Of a DNA stretch of 64,000 bases, positions 25,429 to 33,937 are shown piece by piece. The position numbers and the translations under genes are program-made. Origin of the DNA: Thermus caldilimi. GTDB lineage: Bacteria > Deinococcota > Deinococci > Deinococcales > Thermaceae. The notes below the pieces were generated by a model. That model saw only the letters and a list, made by a program, of their open reading frames with translations. It was not told where the DNA came from and did no database searches. Location: NCBI RefSeq assembly GCF_004684245.1, contig NZ_CP038452.1, positions 62,001-126,000 of the forward strand, given 5' to 3'. Position 1 is the first letter of the stretch. Every line of letters starts with the position of its first letter.

Positions 25429-26448
25429 ATGGATACCCTCACCCGCCCTCGATTTGGCGAAGAAAGGCCCAAAGTCATTGCGATTTCCGTCACGTATGGC
25501 AATCGCTTTTCCTTAGCGCAACGTATGGTTGCAGCGGCTCTTCGGGCGGGAGTGAGCGCTGTCGTTCTTGTGGACAACGCATCTGAAGATCCCAGCGCTC
25601 GAGCCCTTAAAGAGCTCGAACGAAACCTGGATGGAGCTCTTATCGTTCTCCGCCAGGAGGAGAACCGGGGTTCGGCAGGTGGGTACGCCACAGGTATCCT
25701 GCACGCCGTCAAAGAGGGGGCGGAGTTCCTGTGGCTCCTGGACGACGACAACGCTTCCCTACCCGATGCCCTAGAGCGCCTTTGGTCGGCTTACCTTTAC
25801 CTAGGAGCGGATCCCCGCAATGTGCTTTTCAGCCACCGCCTGGCTCCGGCTTTTGGCAAAGACCAACCCGCAAAAGCCCCTATCTCCCTACGCCCCAACG
25901 CCTTTCTCAACTTCCATTTCCTCAATGTTCTACCGTACCTTCTACGGCGGGTTTCCTGGATTGGCCAGAAGGGAAACGTAGGAAGCTCCTTTCCCATTCA
26001 GGCCGTGGACCACGCCCTCTACGGGGGCCTTTTCTTCCACCGCTTTTGGGTAGAGAAGATCGGGCTCCCCAGGGAGGACTTCTTCGTGTACGTGGACGAT
26101 CTGGAATACACCCTGCGCTTTGCCCAGGCAGGGGGGCGGCTGTACCTCTGTGCCCTCTCCCGCATCGAGGATCTCCAGCCCAGCTGGAACCACAAGGGGA
26201 ATCCCTGGCTGGCCCCCGATGCGGACGAAAAACGGCTTTTCTACATTGTGCGCAACGGCATTTGGCTGAGTAAACGGCGGGCCACCTTTCTCCCCTTTTT
26301 CCTGGCGAACCTGGGGCTCTTCCTGGGTTTTCTCACTTTGAGCGCCATGAGGCATCGGGTTAGACCAGCCCTTTTCGCAAGGAGATTGGGCCTTTTTTGG
26401 CGGGCTTTTCAGGAGGGATGGCATGGGCGCTTGGGAAAGATCCGCTGA
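25429..26448 (+). CDS. GT2-family glycosyltransferase (GlfT/rhamnosyl-type), copy A
   Basis: A 339-residue GT-A enzyme. It has ISVTYGNRFSLAQRMVAAA, LVDNASEDPS, EENRGSAGGYATGI, the metal-binding WLLDDDNAS and a C-terminal acceptor motif region (DFFVYVDDLEYTLR), as in galactofuranosyl/rhamnosyl GT2 enzymes. It should add a sugar from a nucleotide donor to a lipid-linked glycan at the inner membrane face. It is the first gene of a three-gene plus-strand operon and overlaps the next by 26 nt. A close paralogue on the other strand (32112-33173) shares the motif order. Early codons use more A/T than neighbouring housekeeping genes. Confidence 0.85.
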   Translation: MDTLTRPRFGEERPKVIAISVTYGNRFSLAQRMVAAALRAGVSAVVLVDNASEDPSARALKELERNLDGALIVLRQEENRGSAGGYATGILHAVKEGAEFLWLLDDDNASLPDALERLWSAYLYLGADPRNVLFSHRLAPAFGKDQPAKAPISLRPNAFLNFHFLNVLPYLLRRVSWIGQKGNVGSSFPIQAVDHALYGGLFFHRFWVEKIGLPREDFFVYVDDLEYTLRFAQAGGRLYLCALSRIEDLQPSWNHKGNPWLAPDADEKRLFYIVRNGIWLSKRRATFLPFFLANLGLFLGFLTLSAMRHRVRPALFARRLGLFWRAFQEGWHGRLGKIR

Positions 26449-27379
26449 AGGGGAAGCCAAAGGGGTAGCCCTTGTGGTCCCTACCCGCAATGCCGGTCCT
26501 CGATGGGACAGGTGGCTGGAAGCTTTTCGCCAGCAGACCCTTAGGCCGGAGCGCCTGGTACTTCTCGACTCGGGTTCCACCGATGGAACCCCAGAAAAAG
26601 CCCAGAAGTACGGCTTTGAGGTCTGGAATGTCCCCCCTGGGGCTTTCGATCACGGGGGAACCCGTCAAATGGCCCTTGAAGCCTTGACGGATGCCCGGAT
26701 CCTGGTCTACATGACCCAGGATGCGGTGCTGGCTTCCCCCGAGGCCCTTGAGAAACTCCTTCAAGCCTTCGCTGATCCCAAGGTGGGGGCGGCCTACGGG
26801 CGGCAACTTCCCCGTCCTGGAGCCCGCCCCTCGGAGGCCCACCTGCGGCATTTCAACTACCCCCCCACCCCCTCGGTGAGCGACTTGGAGGTTGCCAAGA
26901 CCAGGGGCCTGAAGGCCGCTTTTCTCTCCAACAGCTTTGCCGCCTACCGCCGCACAGCCCTAGAGGGCGTGGGAGGCTTTCCCCGAAGGATCGTCATGGG
27001 GGAGGATGCCGTGGCCGGGGCAAAGCTCCTCCTGGGGGGATGGAGGATCGCCTACCAAGCTGAGGCCATGGTCTACCATTCCCACGGGTACACCCCTTGG
27101 CAGGAGTTCCGCCGCTACTTTGACATCGGAGCCTTCCACGCCCAGGAGTCCTGGATGCTGGAACGTCTGGGCAAGCCGGAGGGTGAGGGTCTGCGCTACG
27201 TGCGCTCGGAGCTTGCCTTCCTCTGGCGGAACGCTCCCTTGGCTATACCCGAGGCCCTTCTCCGTCTGCCCCTCAAGTACCTGGGCTACCGCCTGGGGCG
27301 GAAGCAGGCCCGCCTGCCCCTTTGGCTCAAGCGGCGGCTTAGCGCCAACCCCGCCTTCTGGAACGGGAAGGGAGGCTAG
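26423..27379 (+). CDS. GT2-family rhamnosyltransferase-like protein
   Basis: A 318-residue GT-A glycosyltransferase with LVVPTRNAGPRWDRWLEAF, LLDSGSTDGTPEKA, the rhamnosyltransferase-type FDHGGTRQMALEA, VYMTQDAVLAS in the metal-binding position and IVMGEDAVAGAKLLLGGW near the end. The DHGGTR and TQDA motifs are typical of dTDP-rhamnosyl transferases, which fits the rmlABCD genes nearby. AGGAGGG lies just upstream. It acts in the cytoplasm on the growing repeat unit. Confidence 0.82.
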   Translation: MGAWERSAEGEAKGVALVVPTRNAGPRWDRWLEAFRQQTLRPERLVLLDSGSTDGTPEKAQKYGFEVWNVPPGAFDHGGTRQMALEALTDARILVYMTQDAVLASPEALEKLLQAFADPKVGAAYGRQLPRPGARPSEAHLRHFNYPPTPSVSDLEVAKTRGLKAAFLSNSFAAYRRTALEGVGGFPRRIVMGEDAVAGAKLLLGGWRIAYQAEAMVYHSHGYTPWQEFRRYFDIGAFHAQESWMLERLGKPEGEGLRYVRSELAFLWRNAPLAIPEALLRLPLKYLGYRLGRKQARLPLWLKRRLSANPAFWNGKGG

Positions 27380-27386
27380 GGGGGCC

Positions 27387-28763
27387 TTGCGGGAAGAGGT
27401 TTCCAGGGGAGGGGCTTTCCTGGCCCTGAGGCAAGGCGTTGGGGCCCTTCTGGGGGCCTTGAGCTTGCTCCTGGTGGCTAGGGTCATTGGCCCTGAAGCC
27501 TACGGCACCTTTGCCTTGGGGCTCGCTACGGGGCAGTTTGTCCACACCGCCCTGGGGCTTGGCCTGGGGGCCTACCTCGTCCGTGCCCCTACCGCAGGGG
27601 AACGCCACCGGGATACCGCTTTTGTCTACCTGCTCCTGGGGGCCGCACTCTCCTTGACCTTAGCCCCCCTTCTGGCCCTGATCACGGTACAGGTGGCCCG
27701 CCTGGACCCTGGGGCTTTTTGGTCCCTGACCCTGCTTTACGCCGCCCTTCCCCTGCAACTCCTAGGGGGGTTGCCCCTGAGCTTCCTGGAGAGACGGCTG
27801 GACTACCGCTTCGTGGCCTTGGGGGAGAACCTCTCCCAGTTTCTTGGCCTCCTGGTGGCCGCCCCGCTGGCCCATGCGGGCTTGGGTGCCCTGGCCCCCA
27901 CCTTGGGCTTCCTGACCCAGCAGGGGGTTTTGGCCGCTCTCGCCTGGTGGCGGTTAGGGGAGCAGCCCCGAGCCGCTTGGGATAGAGAGGTCTTCCGGGA
28001 GATGGCCTGGCTGGGGGTAGCCTATTCCCTGAACGCCTGGCTGGCCCAAGCCCGCCTGCCCGTAGCTCTGGCCCTGGTGGGAAGGGCTCTGGGAGCTGAG
28101 GCCGTGGGCTCCTTAGCCCTTGCCCTGCGGCTGGTGGAGTACGCTACCCTCTTCAAGGTCGCAGTCCAGCGGGTTTCCCTAGCGGTTCTGGGGCGCCTTC
28201 AAGCAGAACCTTCCCGCTTTCTCCGAGCCCTGGAGGAGGCCACCCTTTTGCAGACCCTAGCCATCTGGCCTCCCCTCCTGCTTCTGGTGGCCCTTTTCCC
28301 CTGGTTAGGCCCCCTCCTCTTTCCCGAGTGGAGGGCGCTAGAGGAGCTCCTCCCCCTCCTTGGGGTTGCCCAGCTCCTCGGCACCCCCTCGGCTTTCCTG
28401 AGCCTCGCCCTGGCGGCTTTAGGGCGTGGATGGGATCTGGTGCTAGGCACCGCCTTTTCCGTGGGCTTTTCTCTCCTGGGTTACATCTTCTTCCTGCCCC
28501 GGATGGGGTGGGGGGCTGTGGGGGTGGCGGAAGCGGCTACGGCCCTGGGCTTTCCCTTCCTCTATCGGGCGGTAGCTGGGGCGGTCGGGCACCCCTGCTA
28601 CCGCCTGGTCCTAGGCTGGACCCTTGTGGGGGCTTTGAGCGTGGCCTATCCCCTTTTGGGCCCCCTGGCCCTGGTGCCCTTGGGGATCTGGCTTTTTCTC
28701 CCGGCCTCGAGGCCCACCTGGGGGATGCTCCTCCGCCTTATCGCCCCCCTGTGGCGGCGGTAA
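27387..28763 (+). CDS. Wzx-like polysaccharide flippase (MOP superfamily)
   Basis: A 458-residue integral membrane protein with about 12-14 hydrophobic helices and RARVIGPEAYG-like features near the start (LLVARVIGPEAYGTFALGLA), typical of O-antigen/exopolysaccharide flippases. It would move the lipid-linked repeat unit across the membrane. No ATG exists near the conserved start. TTG at 27387, 8 nt after the previous stop and behind a G-rich Shine-Dalgarno-like stretch, is the best choice. Its 3' end is 5 nt from the convergent rfbB end. Confidence 0.85.
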   Translation: MREEVSRGGAFLALRQGVGALLGALSLLLVARVIGPEAYGTFALGLATGQFVHTALGLGLGAYLVRAPTAGERHRDTAFVYLLLGAALSLTLAPLLALITVQVARLDPGAFWSLTLLYAALPLQLLGGLPLSFLERRLDYRFVALGENLSQFLGLLVAAPLAHAGLGALAPTLGFLTQQGVLAALAWWRLGEQPRAAWDREVFREMAWLGVAYSLNAWLAQARLPVALALVGRALGAEAVGSLALALRLVEYATLFKVAVQRVSLAVLGRLQAEPSRFLRALEEATLLQTLAIWPPLLLLVALFPWLGPLLFPEWRALEELLPLLGVAQLLGTPSAFLSLALAALGRGWDLVLGTAFSVGFSLLGYIFFLPRMGWGAVGVAEAATALGFPFLYRAVAGAVGHPCYRLVLGWTLVGALSVAYPLLGPLALVPLGIWLFLPASRPTWGMLLRLIAPLWRR

Positions 28764-28767
28764 CCCC

Positions 28768-29793
28768 TTAGGGGGAGGGGGCAAAGCGGGGGGTGTAAAG
28801 GGCCCGCTCCAGATGGCGGAAGCCCGACCGCCGCTTGAGGGGACGCCACCATTCGGGATGGGCGGTGTACCACTCTGCGGTTTGCCGCAGGCCCTCCTCA
28901 AAGGACCAGAGCCGGGTCCATCCTAGGGCCTCCGCTCTCGTGGGGTCCACGCTATAGCGGTAATCGTGGCCGGGGCGGTCCTCCACGAACCGGATGAGGT
29001 TCCTGGGCTTGCCCAAGAGGTCCAGGATCATCTCCGCCACCTGGAGGGCGGAAACCTGTAGGCGGGCTCCCAGGTTGTACACCCCGCCCCGTTCCCCCTG
29101 GTGCAGAACCAGGTCGATCCCCCGGCAATGGTCTTCCACGTGGAGGTAGTCCCGCACGGCGCTCCCATCCCCATAGACGGGCAAGGGTTTGCCCTCCAGG
29201 GCGTTGGTGAGGAAGAGGGGGATGATCTTCTCTGGGTACTGGTAAGGGCCGTAGGTGTTGCTCCCCCGGGTGATCACCACATCCAGGTTGTGGGAGTGCC
29301 CATAGGCCAGAACCAGATGGTCGGCGGCCGCTTTGGAGGCGGCGTAGGGGGAGCGGGGCTGAAGAGGATCCTCCTCCTTGGCGCTTTTGGAGGTGTGCCG
29401 CCAGTCCCCGTACACCTCGTCCGTGGATATCTGAAGGAAGCGCTGGACTCCTGCCCGCAGGGCTTCCGAGAGAAGAACCAGGGTGCCCTCCACGTTGGTG
29501 CGCACGAAAGGCCTGGGATCCATGAGGGAGCGGTCCACATGGCTTTCAGCCGCAAAGTTGACCACGGCTTCCGCTCCCTGTAGGGCTTCCCGTACCGCAC
29601 GGGGGTCGGCGATGTCCCCCCGGAGGAAGCGGATCCGCCCCTCCAGCCCCCGCAGGTTCTCCAGGTTCCCCGCATAGGTGAGCTTGTCCAGAACCACGAT
29701 CTCCCACTCAGGGTGAGTTTGGAGGGCATAGCGCACAAAGTTGGAGCCGATGAAGCCCGCCCCTCCGGTCACCAGCACGCGGCGGAAGCTCAT
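28768..29793 (-). CDS. rfbB: dTDP-glucose 4,6-dehydratase
   Basis: The 341-residue extended SDR converts dTDP-glucose to dTDP-4-keto-6-deoxyglucose. It has TGGAGFIGSNFVRYAL for NAD, FAAESHVDRSL, the catalytic STDEVYGD and YAASKAAADHL, and RGSNTYGPYQYPEKIIPLF. The ATG at 29793 overlaps the rfbC stop by 4 nt. It is the last gene of the minus-strand run that begins with the sugar-phosphate transferase at 35261. Confidence 0.96.
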   Translation of the reverse strand: MSFRRVLVTGGAGFIGSNFVRYALQTHPEWEIVVLDKLTYAGNLENLRGLEGRIRFLRGDIADPRAVREALQGAEAVVNFAAESHVDRSLMDPRPFVRTNVEGTLVLLSEALRAGVQRFLQISTDEVYGDWRHTSKSAKEEDPLQPRSPYAASKAAADHLVLAYGHSHNLDVVITRGSNTYGPYQYPEKIIPLFLTNALEGKPLPVYGDGSAVRDYLHVEDHCRGIDLVLHQGERGGVYNLGARLQVSALQVAEMILDLLGKPRNLIRFVEDRPGHDYRYSVDPTRAEALGWTRLWSFEEGLRQTAEWYTAHPEWWRPLKRRSGFRHLERALYTPRFAPSP

Positions 29794-30329
29794 CCCCGAT
29801 CCTCCTCCCAAAGCTCCTTGCCAAAGTAGTCCCAGGGCAGGCGGCCCTCGTTGGGATCTTCCCGGTTAAAGGTTTCGCTCATGGCGTAGAGGAGCAAGGC
29901 CCCCTCCAAAGAGGCTTTGTACCCATGGGCTACCCCAGCAGGGATGAAAAGCCAGCCGGGCTCCTCGCCCGAGAGGACAAACCGTTGCCGTACCCCCTGG
30001 GTGGGGGAGCCTTCCCGCACATCCACAAGCCACACCAGCAAGGTGCCTTCCAGAACGCACCAAAGCTCGTGCTGGGGTTCCTTGGGGTGGATGTGGAAGG
30101 CGTTGATGCGCCCCGGAAAGGCCCGGGAGAGGGAAACCTGCTTCGCCTCGAAGGGGAAGGAAAGACCCTGGACCCGCCCTTCCCGGAGGCGGAAAGCCTC
30201 CATGAACCACCCCTCGAGGGCCCGGTGCTTCTTGAGGGGCAGGTAGAAGACATCGGCTATGGTCGGGCCCTCCCCATAGGTCTGAAAGGTGAGGTCGGCC
30301 CGCACGTTGGGGTCCAAGGGTACCTTCAC
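29790..30329 (-). CDS. rfbC: dTDP-4-dehydrorhamnose 3,5-epimerase-like cupin
   Basis: A 179-residue cupin that should epimerise C3 and C5 of dTDP-4-keto-6-deoxyglucose. Cupin strands NAFHIHPKEPQHELWCVLEG and GWLFIPAGVAHGYKA are clear, with the usual MSETFN near the C-terminus. It is divergent: the common R-G-x-H motif reads N-A-F-H. The GTG at 30329 is chosen because AGGAGG lies 9-14 nt upstream and it overlaps the rfbD stop (GTGA); a start 30 nt earlier is possible. Its place between rfbD and rfbB supports the assignment. Confidence 0.88.
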   Translation of the reverse strand: MKVPLDPNVRADLTFQTYGEGPTIADVFYLPLKKHRALEGWFMEAFRLREGRVQGLSFPFEAKQVSLSRAFPGRINAFHIHPKEPQHELWCVLEGTLLVWLVDVREGSPTQGVRQRFVLSGEEPGWLFIPAGVAHGYKASLEGALLLYAMSETFNREDPNEGRLPWDYFGKELWEEDRG

Positions 30330-31048
30330 TTCAGCCACCTCCTCTTGAGTTCCTGCCACCTTCTGGTGTCCAAAGACACATCTTCAGGTAGGGCAATAGG
30401 GGCTTCCCGCCTGCTGGCGGGGCGCACGTCCGGCCTGCTTTGCCTTGCCAGCTCGTAAACGCTCTTGCGTTCCGTGGCGATGTGCAGGGTGTCGTAGGGG
30501 ATGTCCCGGTACCGTTGCACCGCCAGGGCGATCTCGGGGGCGATGAGGTCGAGGTAGTCCTGGCTGGTGTACATGTCGGTGAAGGCCACCGGGTAGGGCC
30601 AGGGCCGTGTGCGGAAGCTGGTGCGGATGACCAAGTGAGCGGGCAGGGCTCGAACCGCCTCCTCCGCCACCAGTTTGGTAAGGGCGTAGTAGTTGCGGAC
30701 TGGACCAGGGGTGTCCTCCTCGGCGTACATGCCCTGGGTGCCCTCGAACACGTAATCGGTGGAGATGTGGATGAAAAAGGCACCCCACCTCTGGGATGCC
30801 CGCACCAGGTGGCGGGTGCCCACCACGTTGACCCGCCAGCAAAGCTCCCGCTCCACCTCGGCCCTGTCCACCTTGGTGTAGGCCGCTGCGTGGACCACCA
30901 CCTCCGGCCTGTAACGCCGGAAGGCCGCATCCACGGCCTCGGGCTGGGTGATGTCCATCTCCTCCCGTGTGGGGGCGATGAGGCCGGGAAGGAGCCTCTG
31001 AAGCTCCTGGCCCAGGCGCCCGGTGCCGCCCGTAAGCAACATCCTCAT
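30326..31048 (-). CDS. rfbD: dTDP-4-dehydrorhamnose reductase
   Basis: A 240-residue SDR that reduces dTDP-4-keto-rhamnose to dTDP-L-rhamnose. The coenzyme motif GGTGRLGQELQRLL, VVHAAAYTKVDRAE, ISTDYVFEG and the catalytic YYALTK are present. It is about 40-50 residues shorter than typical RmlD at the C-terminal substrate domain but ends cleanly at the rfbC overlap. The ATG overlaps the rfbA stop by 4 nt. Confidence 0.9.
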   Translation of the reverse strand: MRMLLTGGTGRLGQELQRLLPGLIAPTREEMDITQPEAVDAAFRRYRPEVVVHAAAYTKVDRAEVERELCWRVNVVGTRHLVRASQRWGAFFIHISTDYVFEGTQGMYAEEDTPGPVRNYYALTKLVAEEAVRALPAHLVIRTSFRTRPWPYPVAFTDMYTSQDYLDLIAPEIALAVQRYRDIPYDTLHIATERKSVYELARQSRPDVRPASRREAPIALPEDVSLDTRRWQELKRRWLK

Positions 31049-32115
31049 ACCCGCACCTGGCTCCGATCTCCCAGGACCATGCCAGCGGTGAAGCGGCGGG
31101 GCCCTTCCCCTTTGCCCACCACCACCGCTTCCCGTCCGAGAATGGAAGCGTCGAGGAGATGGGGTAGATCCTCCACTTTGGCCCGGTCCAGGAGGATGGA
31201 GTACTCCACTTCGCTCCGGCGCACCACCGCTTCCCGCCCTATGGAGGTGTAGGGGCCCACGTAGCTGTCCTCCACCACCGCCCCGGCAGCGATGTGAACC
31301 GGGCCTCGGATACGGGACCGGACCACCTTGGCCCCTTTTTCCACCACCACCTCGCCCGCCAACTGGCTCTCCCGCACCTCACCTTCTATTTTCCCGGTCA
31401 GACGGGAGAGGACCAGGCGGTTGGCCTCGAGGAGATCCTCGGGCTTGCCCGTGTCCTTCCACCAGCCCCGCACCTGGAGGGCCTCGATCCTCAGGCCGCT
31501 GTCGATGAGGCCCTGGATGGCCTCTGTGATCTCGTACTCCCCCCTGGGCGAAGGGTGGAGGCCTTCGATGACCCCGTGGATTTCAGGAGGAAGGATGTAT
31601 ACCCCCACCAGGGCCAGGGAGGAGGGAGGGTGGCTGGGCTTTTCCACCAAGCGCCTCACCCGTCCCGCCCCGTCCAGTACCGCCACCCCGAAGGCTTGGG
31701 GGTTTTCCACCGAGGCCAGGAGGATAAGGCCATCGGGTGCCTGGCGGCGGTAAGCTTCCATGGCCTCTCCCAATCCCCCAGAGAGCAGGTTGTCCCCCAG
31801 GTACATGACGAAGGGGTCTTCCCCCAGGAAGGGGCGGGCCACCTTTACCGCATGGGCCAGCCCCAGGGGTTTCTCCTGGAGGATGAAGGTGAACCGGACC
31901 CCAGGAAACCCGTGCCCCCTAAGGGCTTCCTGCACCTCCCCTCCCGTTTCCGGACTGATCACCACCCCGATGTCCTCGATTCCCACGGCCAAGAGGTCTT
32001 CCACCGCATAGAAGAGAACGGGCTTGTTGGCCACGGGGATGAGTTGCTTGGCCTGGGTGAAGGTGAGAGGGCGAAGCCGGGTGCCCTTGCCACCGGAAAG
32101 GATCAGCCCCTTCAT
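31045..32115 (-). CDS. rfbA: Glucose-1-phosphate thymidylyltransferase (long form)
   Basis: A 356-residue nucleotidyltransferase that makes dTDP-glucose, the first step of dTDP-rhamnose synthesis. LILSGGKGTRLRPLTFTQAK is the nucleotide-binding signature; YLGDNLLSGG and VEKPSHPPS follow. The last 110 residues form a left-handed beta-helix (GPVHIAAGAVVEDSYVGPY), so this is the long RmlA type common in actinobacteria and thermophiles. The ATG at 32115 overlaps the GT2 stop by 4 nt. Feedback inhibition by dTDP-rhamnose is usual in the family. Confidence 0.94.
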   Translation of the reverse strand: MKGLILSGGKGTRLRPLTFTQAKQLIPVANKPVLFYAVEDLLAVGIEDIGVVISPETGGEVQEALRGHGFPGVRFTFILQEKPLGLAHAVKVARPFLGEDPFVMYLGDNLLSGGLGEAMEAYRRQAPDGLILLASVENPQAFGVAVLDGAGRVRRLVEKPSHPPSSLALVGVYILPPEIHGVIEGLHPSPRGEYEITEAIQGLIDSGLRIEALQVRGWWKDTGKPEDLLEANRLVLSRLTGKIEGEVRESQLAGEVVVEKGAKVVRSRIRGPVHIAAGAVVEDSYVGPYTSIGREAVVRRSEVEYSILLDRAKVEDLPHLLDASILGREAVVVGKGEGPRRFTAGMVLGDRSQVRV

Positions 32116-33173
32116 GCCGTTTCCTCCTTTGCCTGCGCATTCCCTGCCTCTTCTCCCGGAAGGGGGTACTTCTTCCCCAAACGTCCTGCCCGGCCATCCC
32201 GAACCGCCTCGAGGAGGAAAGCCAACCTCCGGAGAACCCGACGGGGATCCCGCCACAGGCGGAGCCCCTTGAGGAAGAGCCAGGCCAGGTGAGCCCCCTG
32301 GTTGAGGAGGACCCAGGCGGTGTGGGAGCGGGTGCGCCACTCCAGATAGGCCAGGTTGCGGGTGCGGTAGTAGAGCATGGGTTCCTGGGACTCGGGGGCG
32401 AACCAGCCCCCGTTTTGCCAGTGCCAGGAGGGTAAGAGATCCCGCACCTCGGCCTGGCTGGCCAGGTAAATCCGCCCCCCCTGCTCGGCGATACGCAAGG
32501 TGAACTCCGTATCGTCCTCGTAGAGGACCAAGCGGGGATCCGGCAAGCCCACCTTTTCCACCCAGGAGCGGTGGAGGAGAAGACCTCCATAGGGCGCTGC
32601 GCCCAACTGGGCCAGGGGGAACCTTGGTGTGCCCTTTGTTTGATCCCGCTCCAGGACAAAGAGGCGGATTAGGGCTTTCTCGGCTTTGAGGGCCAGGTGA
32701 AACCCCAAGAACCCATCCCGCACGAAATCCAGGGGACGGCCCTGGTGGGCGAGTTTGGCGAAGGCCTTGCCCAAACCCCCTTCCCGCATGGGTACCAGCA
32801 CCACCTGGGGATCGCACCCTAAGTGGACATAGGCCCAAAGGAGGCGCTCCAAGGCCTGGGGGGTGGGCTCGTTGTCGTCATCCAGAAGCCAGAGGAGTTC
32901 CGCCCCCTGGTCGTAGGCTTCCTGGATGCCCCTGGCGAAGCCTCCCGCTGAACCCAGGTTTTCCTCGAGGCGCACCCGTAGGCAACCCCTTTGTTGCCCA
33001 CAAAAATCCCTGAGGCGTGCGGCATTTTCCTGGGGCGAGCCGTTGTCCACCAGCACCACACCCCCCACGCCGTTTTGGAGGGAGGCTTCCACCACCCGGC
33101 GCACCACCTGGTGGCGGTTGCCGTAGGTGACCGTTACCACCCAGACCGCCTTGGGTTCCAAACAGAGCCCCAC
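32112..33173 (-). CDS. GT2-family glycosyltransferase, copy B
   Basis: A 353-residue GT-A enzyme paralogous to the gene at 25429. Both share VTYGNR, VLVDN, ENLGSAGGFARGI (GSAGGYATGI in copy A), LWLLDDDNEPTPQALERLLW and a VEKVGLP...YEDDTEFTLR region. A longer C-terminal tail is rich in basic residues. The two copies bracket the rml genes on opposite strands. It begins with GTG at 33173, 11 nt after the methyltransferase stop. Donor and acceptor sugars are unknown; rhamnose or galactofuranose are plausible. Confidence 0.85.
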   Translation of the reverse strand: MGLCLEPKAVWVVTVTYGNRHQVVRRVVEASLQNGVGGVVLVDNGSPQENAARLRDFCGQQRGCLRVRLEENLGSAGGFARGIQEAYDQGAELLWLLDDDNEPTPQALERLLWAYVHLGCDPQVVLVPMREGGLGKAFAKLAHQGRPLDFVRDGFLGFHLALKAEKALIRLFVLERDQTKGTPRFPLAQLGAAPYGGLLLHRSWVEKVGLPDPRLVLYEDDTEFTLRIAEQGGRIYLASQAEVRDLLPSWHWQNGGWFAPESQEPMLYYRTRNLAYLEWRTRSHTAWVLLNQGAHLAWLFLKGLRLWRDPRRVLRRLAFLLEAVRDGRAGRLGKKYPLPGEEAGNAQAKEETA

Positions 33174-33184
33174 GGTTTACCCCC

Positions 33185-33937
33185 TTACCGCTTCAAGGCC
33201 ACCCCATAACGCTGGGCAAAGACCGCTGGCCTTAGCCCTTGCTCCTGGATGAAATCCACAAAAGCTAGGGTCCAGTCTTCGTTCACGTCGTCCGCCATCA
33301 GCAGACCCCCCCGCCTCAGGCGGGGGAACACTACTTCTAGTTCCATGCGTACTTGCTCCGAGGTGTGCAGGCTGTCGTGCAGGAAAAGGTCCACTTCCCC
33401 AATACTTTCCAGAAGTTCGGGAAGGAGGAGCCGGGCATCTCCCATATACAACTTCCAGCGGCCTTTGAGCCATTCAGGCACCAACCATCCTGTCGAGTAC
33501 CCAGGGGGCAGGTAGGTGCCAATTCTGCTATTTACTATGTCTTTGGGATACAGCTTCATGTCCCCTTCGGGTAGGTCTATGGAAAAGAGCCTCCCCTTCT
33601 CGTTCTTTTGCATGACGTAAAGGATAATGCGGCTACTGCCTCCGGCGGCAACCCCCGTTTCCACGGCCACGGAAGGCTTGAAAAGCCTGACCAAGGCATA
33701 CAAAAGCGCTTGCCCAAAGGGGGTGAACCAGCCGCCAATGGGGCTGCCTTTTGCGGCTTGCTTTGCCTCTTCGATGCGAGCGTGAAAATCCCTCAGAAAA
33801 GTTTTATCCGAGAAATATTCCGCCATGTACCTGACAAGTTTTGCGATTTCTTTGGGTGTTAGCCCCGCCTTTTGTGCATTGGATAGCAAGTTGTATCCCT
33901 GACCGATCCTTTTGGCAACGCCCCTTAGCGGTTTCAT
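33185..33937 (-). CDS. Class I SAM-dependent methyltransferase (Methyltransf_24 / cephalosporin hydroxylase-like)
   Basis: A 250-residue protein with a helical N-terminus and a Rossmann methyltransferase fold: AVETGVAAGGSSRIILYVM (motif I), LFSIDLPEGD, the acidic DLFLHDSLHTSEQ and LRRGGLLMADDVNED. It probably O-methylates a sugar of the surface glycan. Its GC is visibly lower than that of its neighbours (T-rich codons around 33790-33900), suggesting recent acquisition. The ATG at 33937 overlaps the upstream stop (TGATG). Confidence 0.78.
   Translation of the reverse strand: MKPLRGVAKRIGQGYNLLSNAQKAGLTPKEIAKLVRYMAEYFSDKTFLRDFHARIEEAKQAAKGSPIGGWFTPFGQALLYALVRLFKPSVAVETGVAAGGSSRIILYVMQKNEKGRLFSIDLPEGDMKLYPKDIVNSRIGTYLPPGYSTGWLVPEWLKGRWKLYMGDARLLLPELLESIGEVDLFLHDSLHTSEQVRMELEVVFPRLRRGGLLMADDVNEDWTLAFVDFIQEQGLRPAVFAQRYGVALKR

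Noticed and set aside
27006-27386. N-terminal extension of the flippase into the upstream glycosyltransferase
   Set aside because: It is Ser/Pro/Arg-rich out-of-frame sequence; hydrophobic flippase homology starts right after the TTG at 27387.
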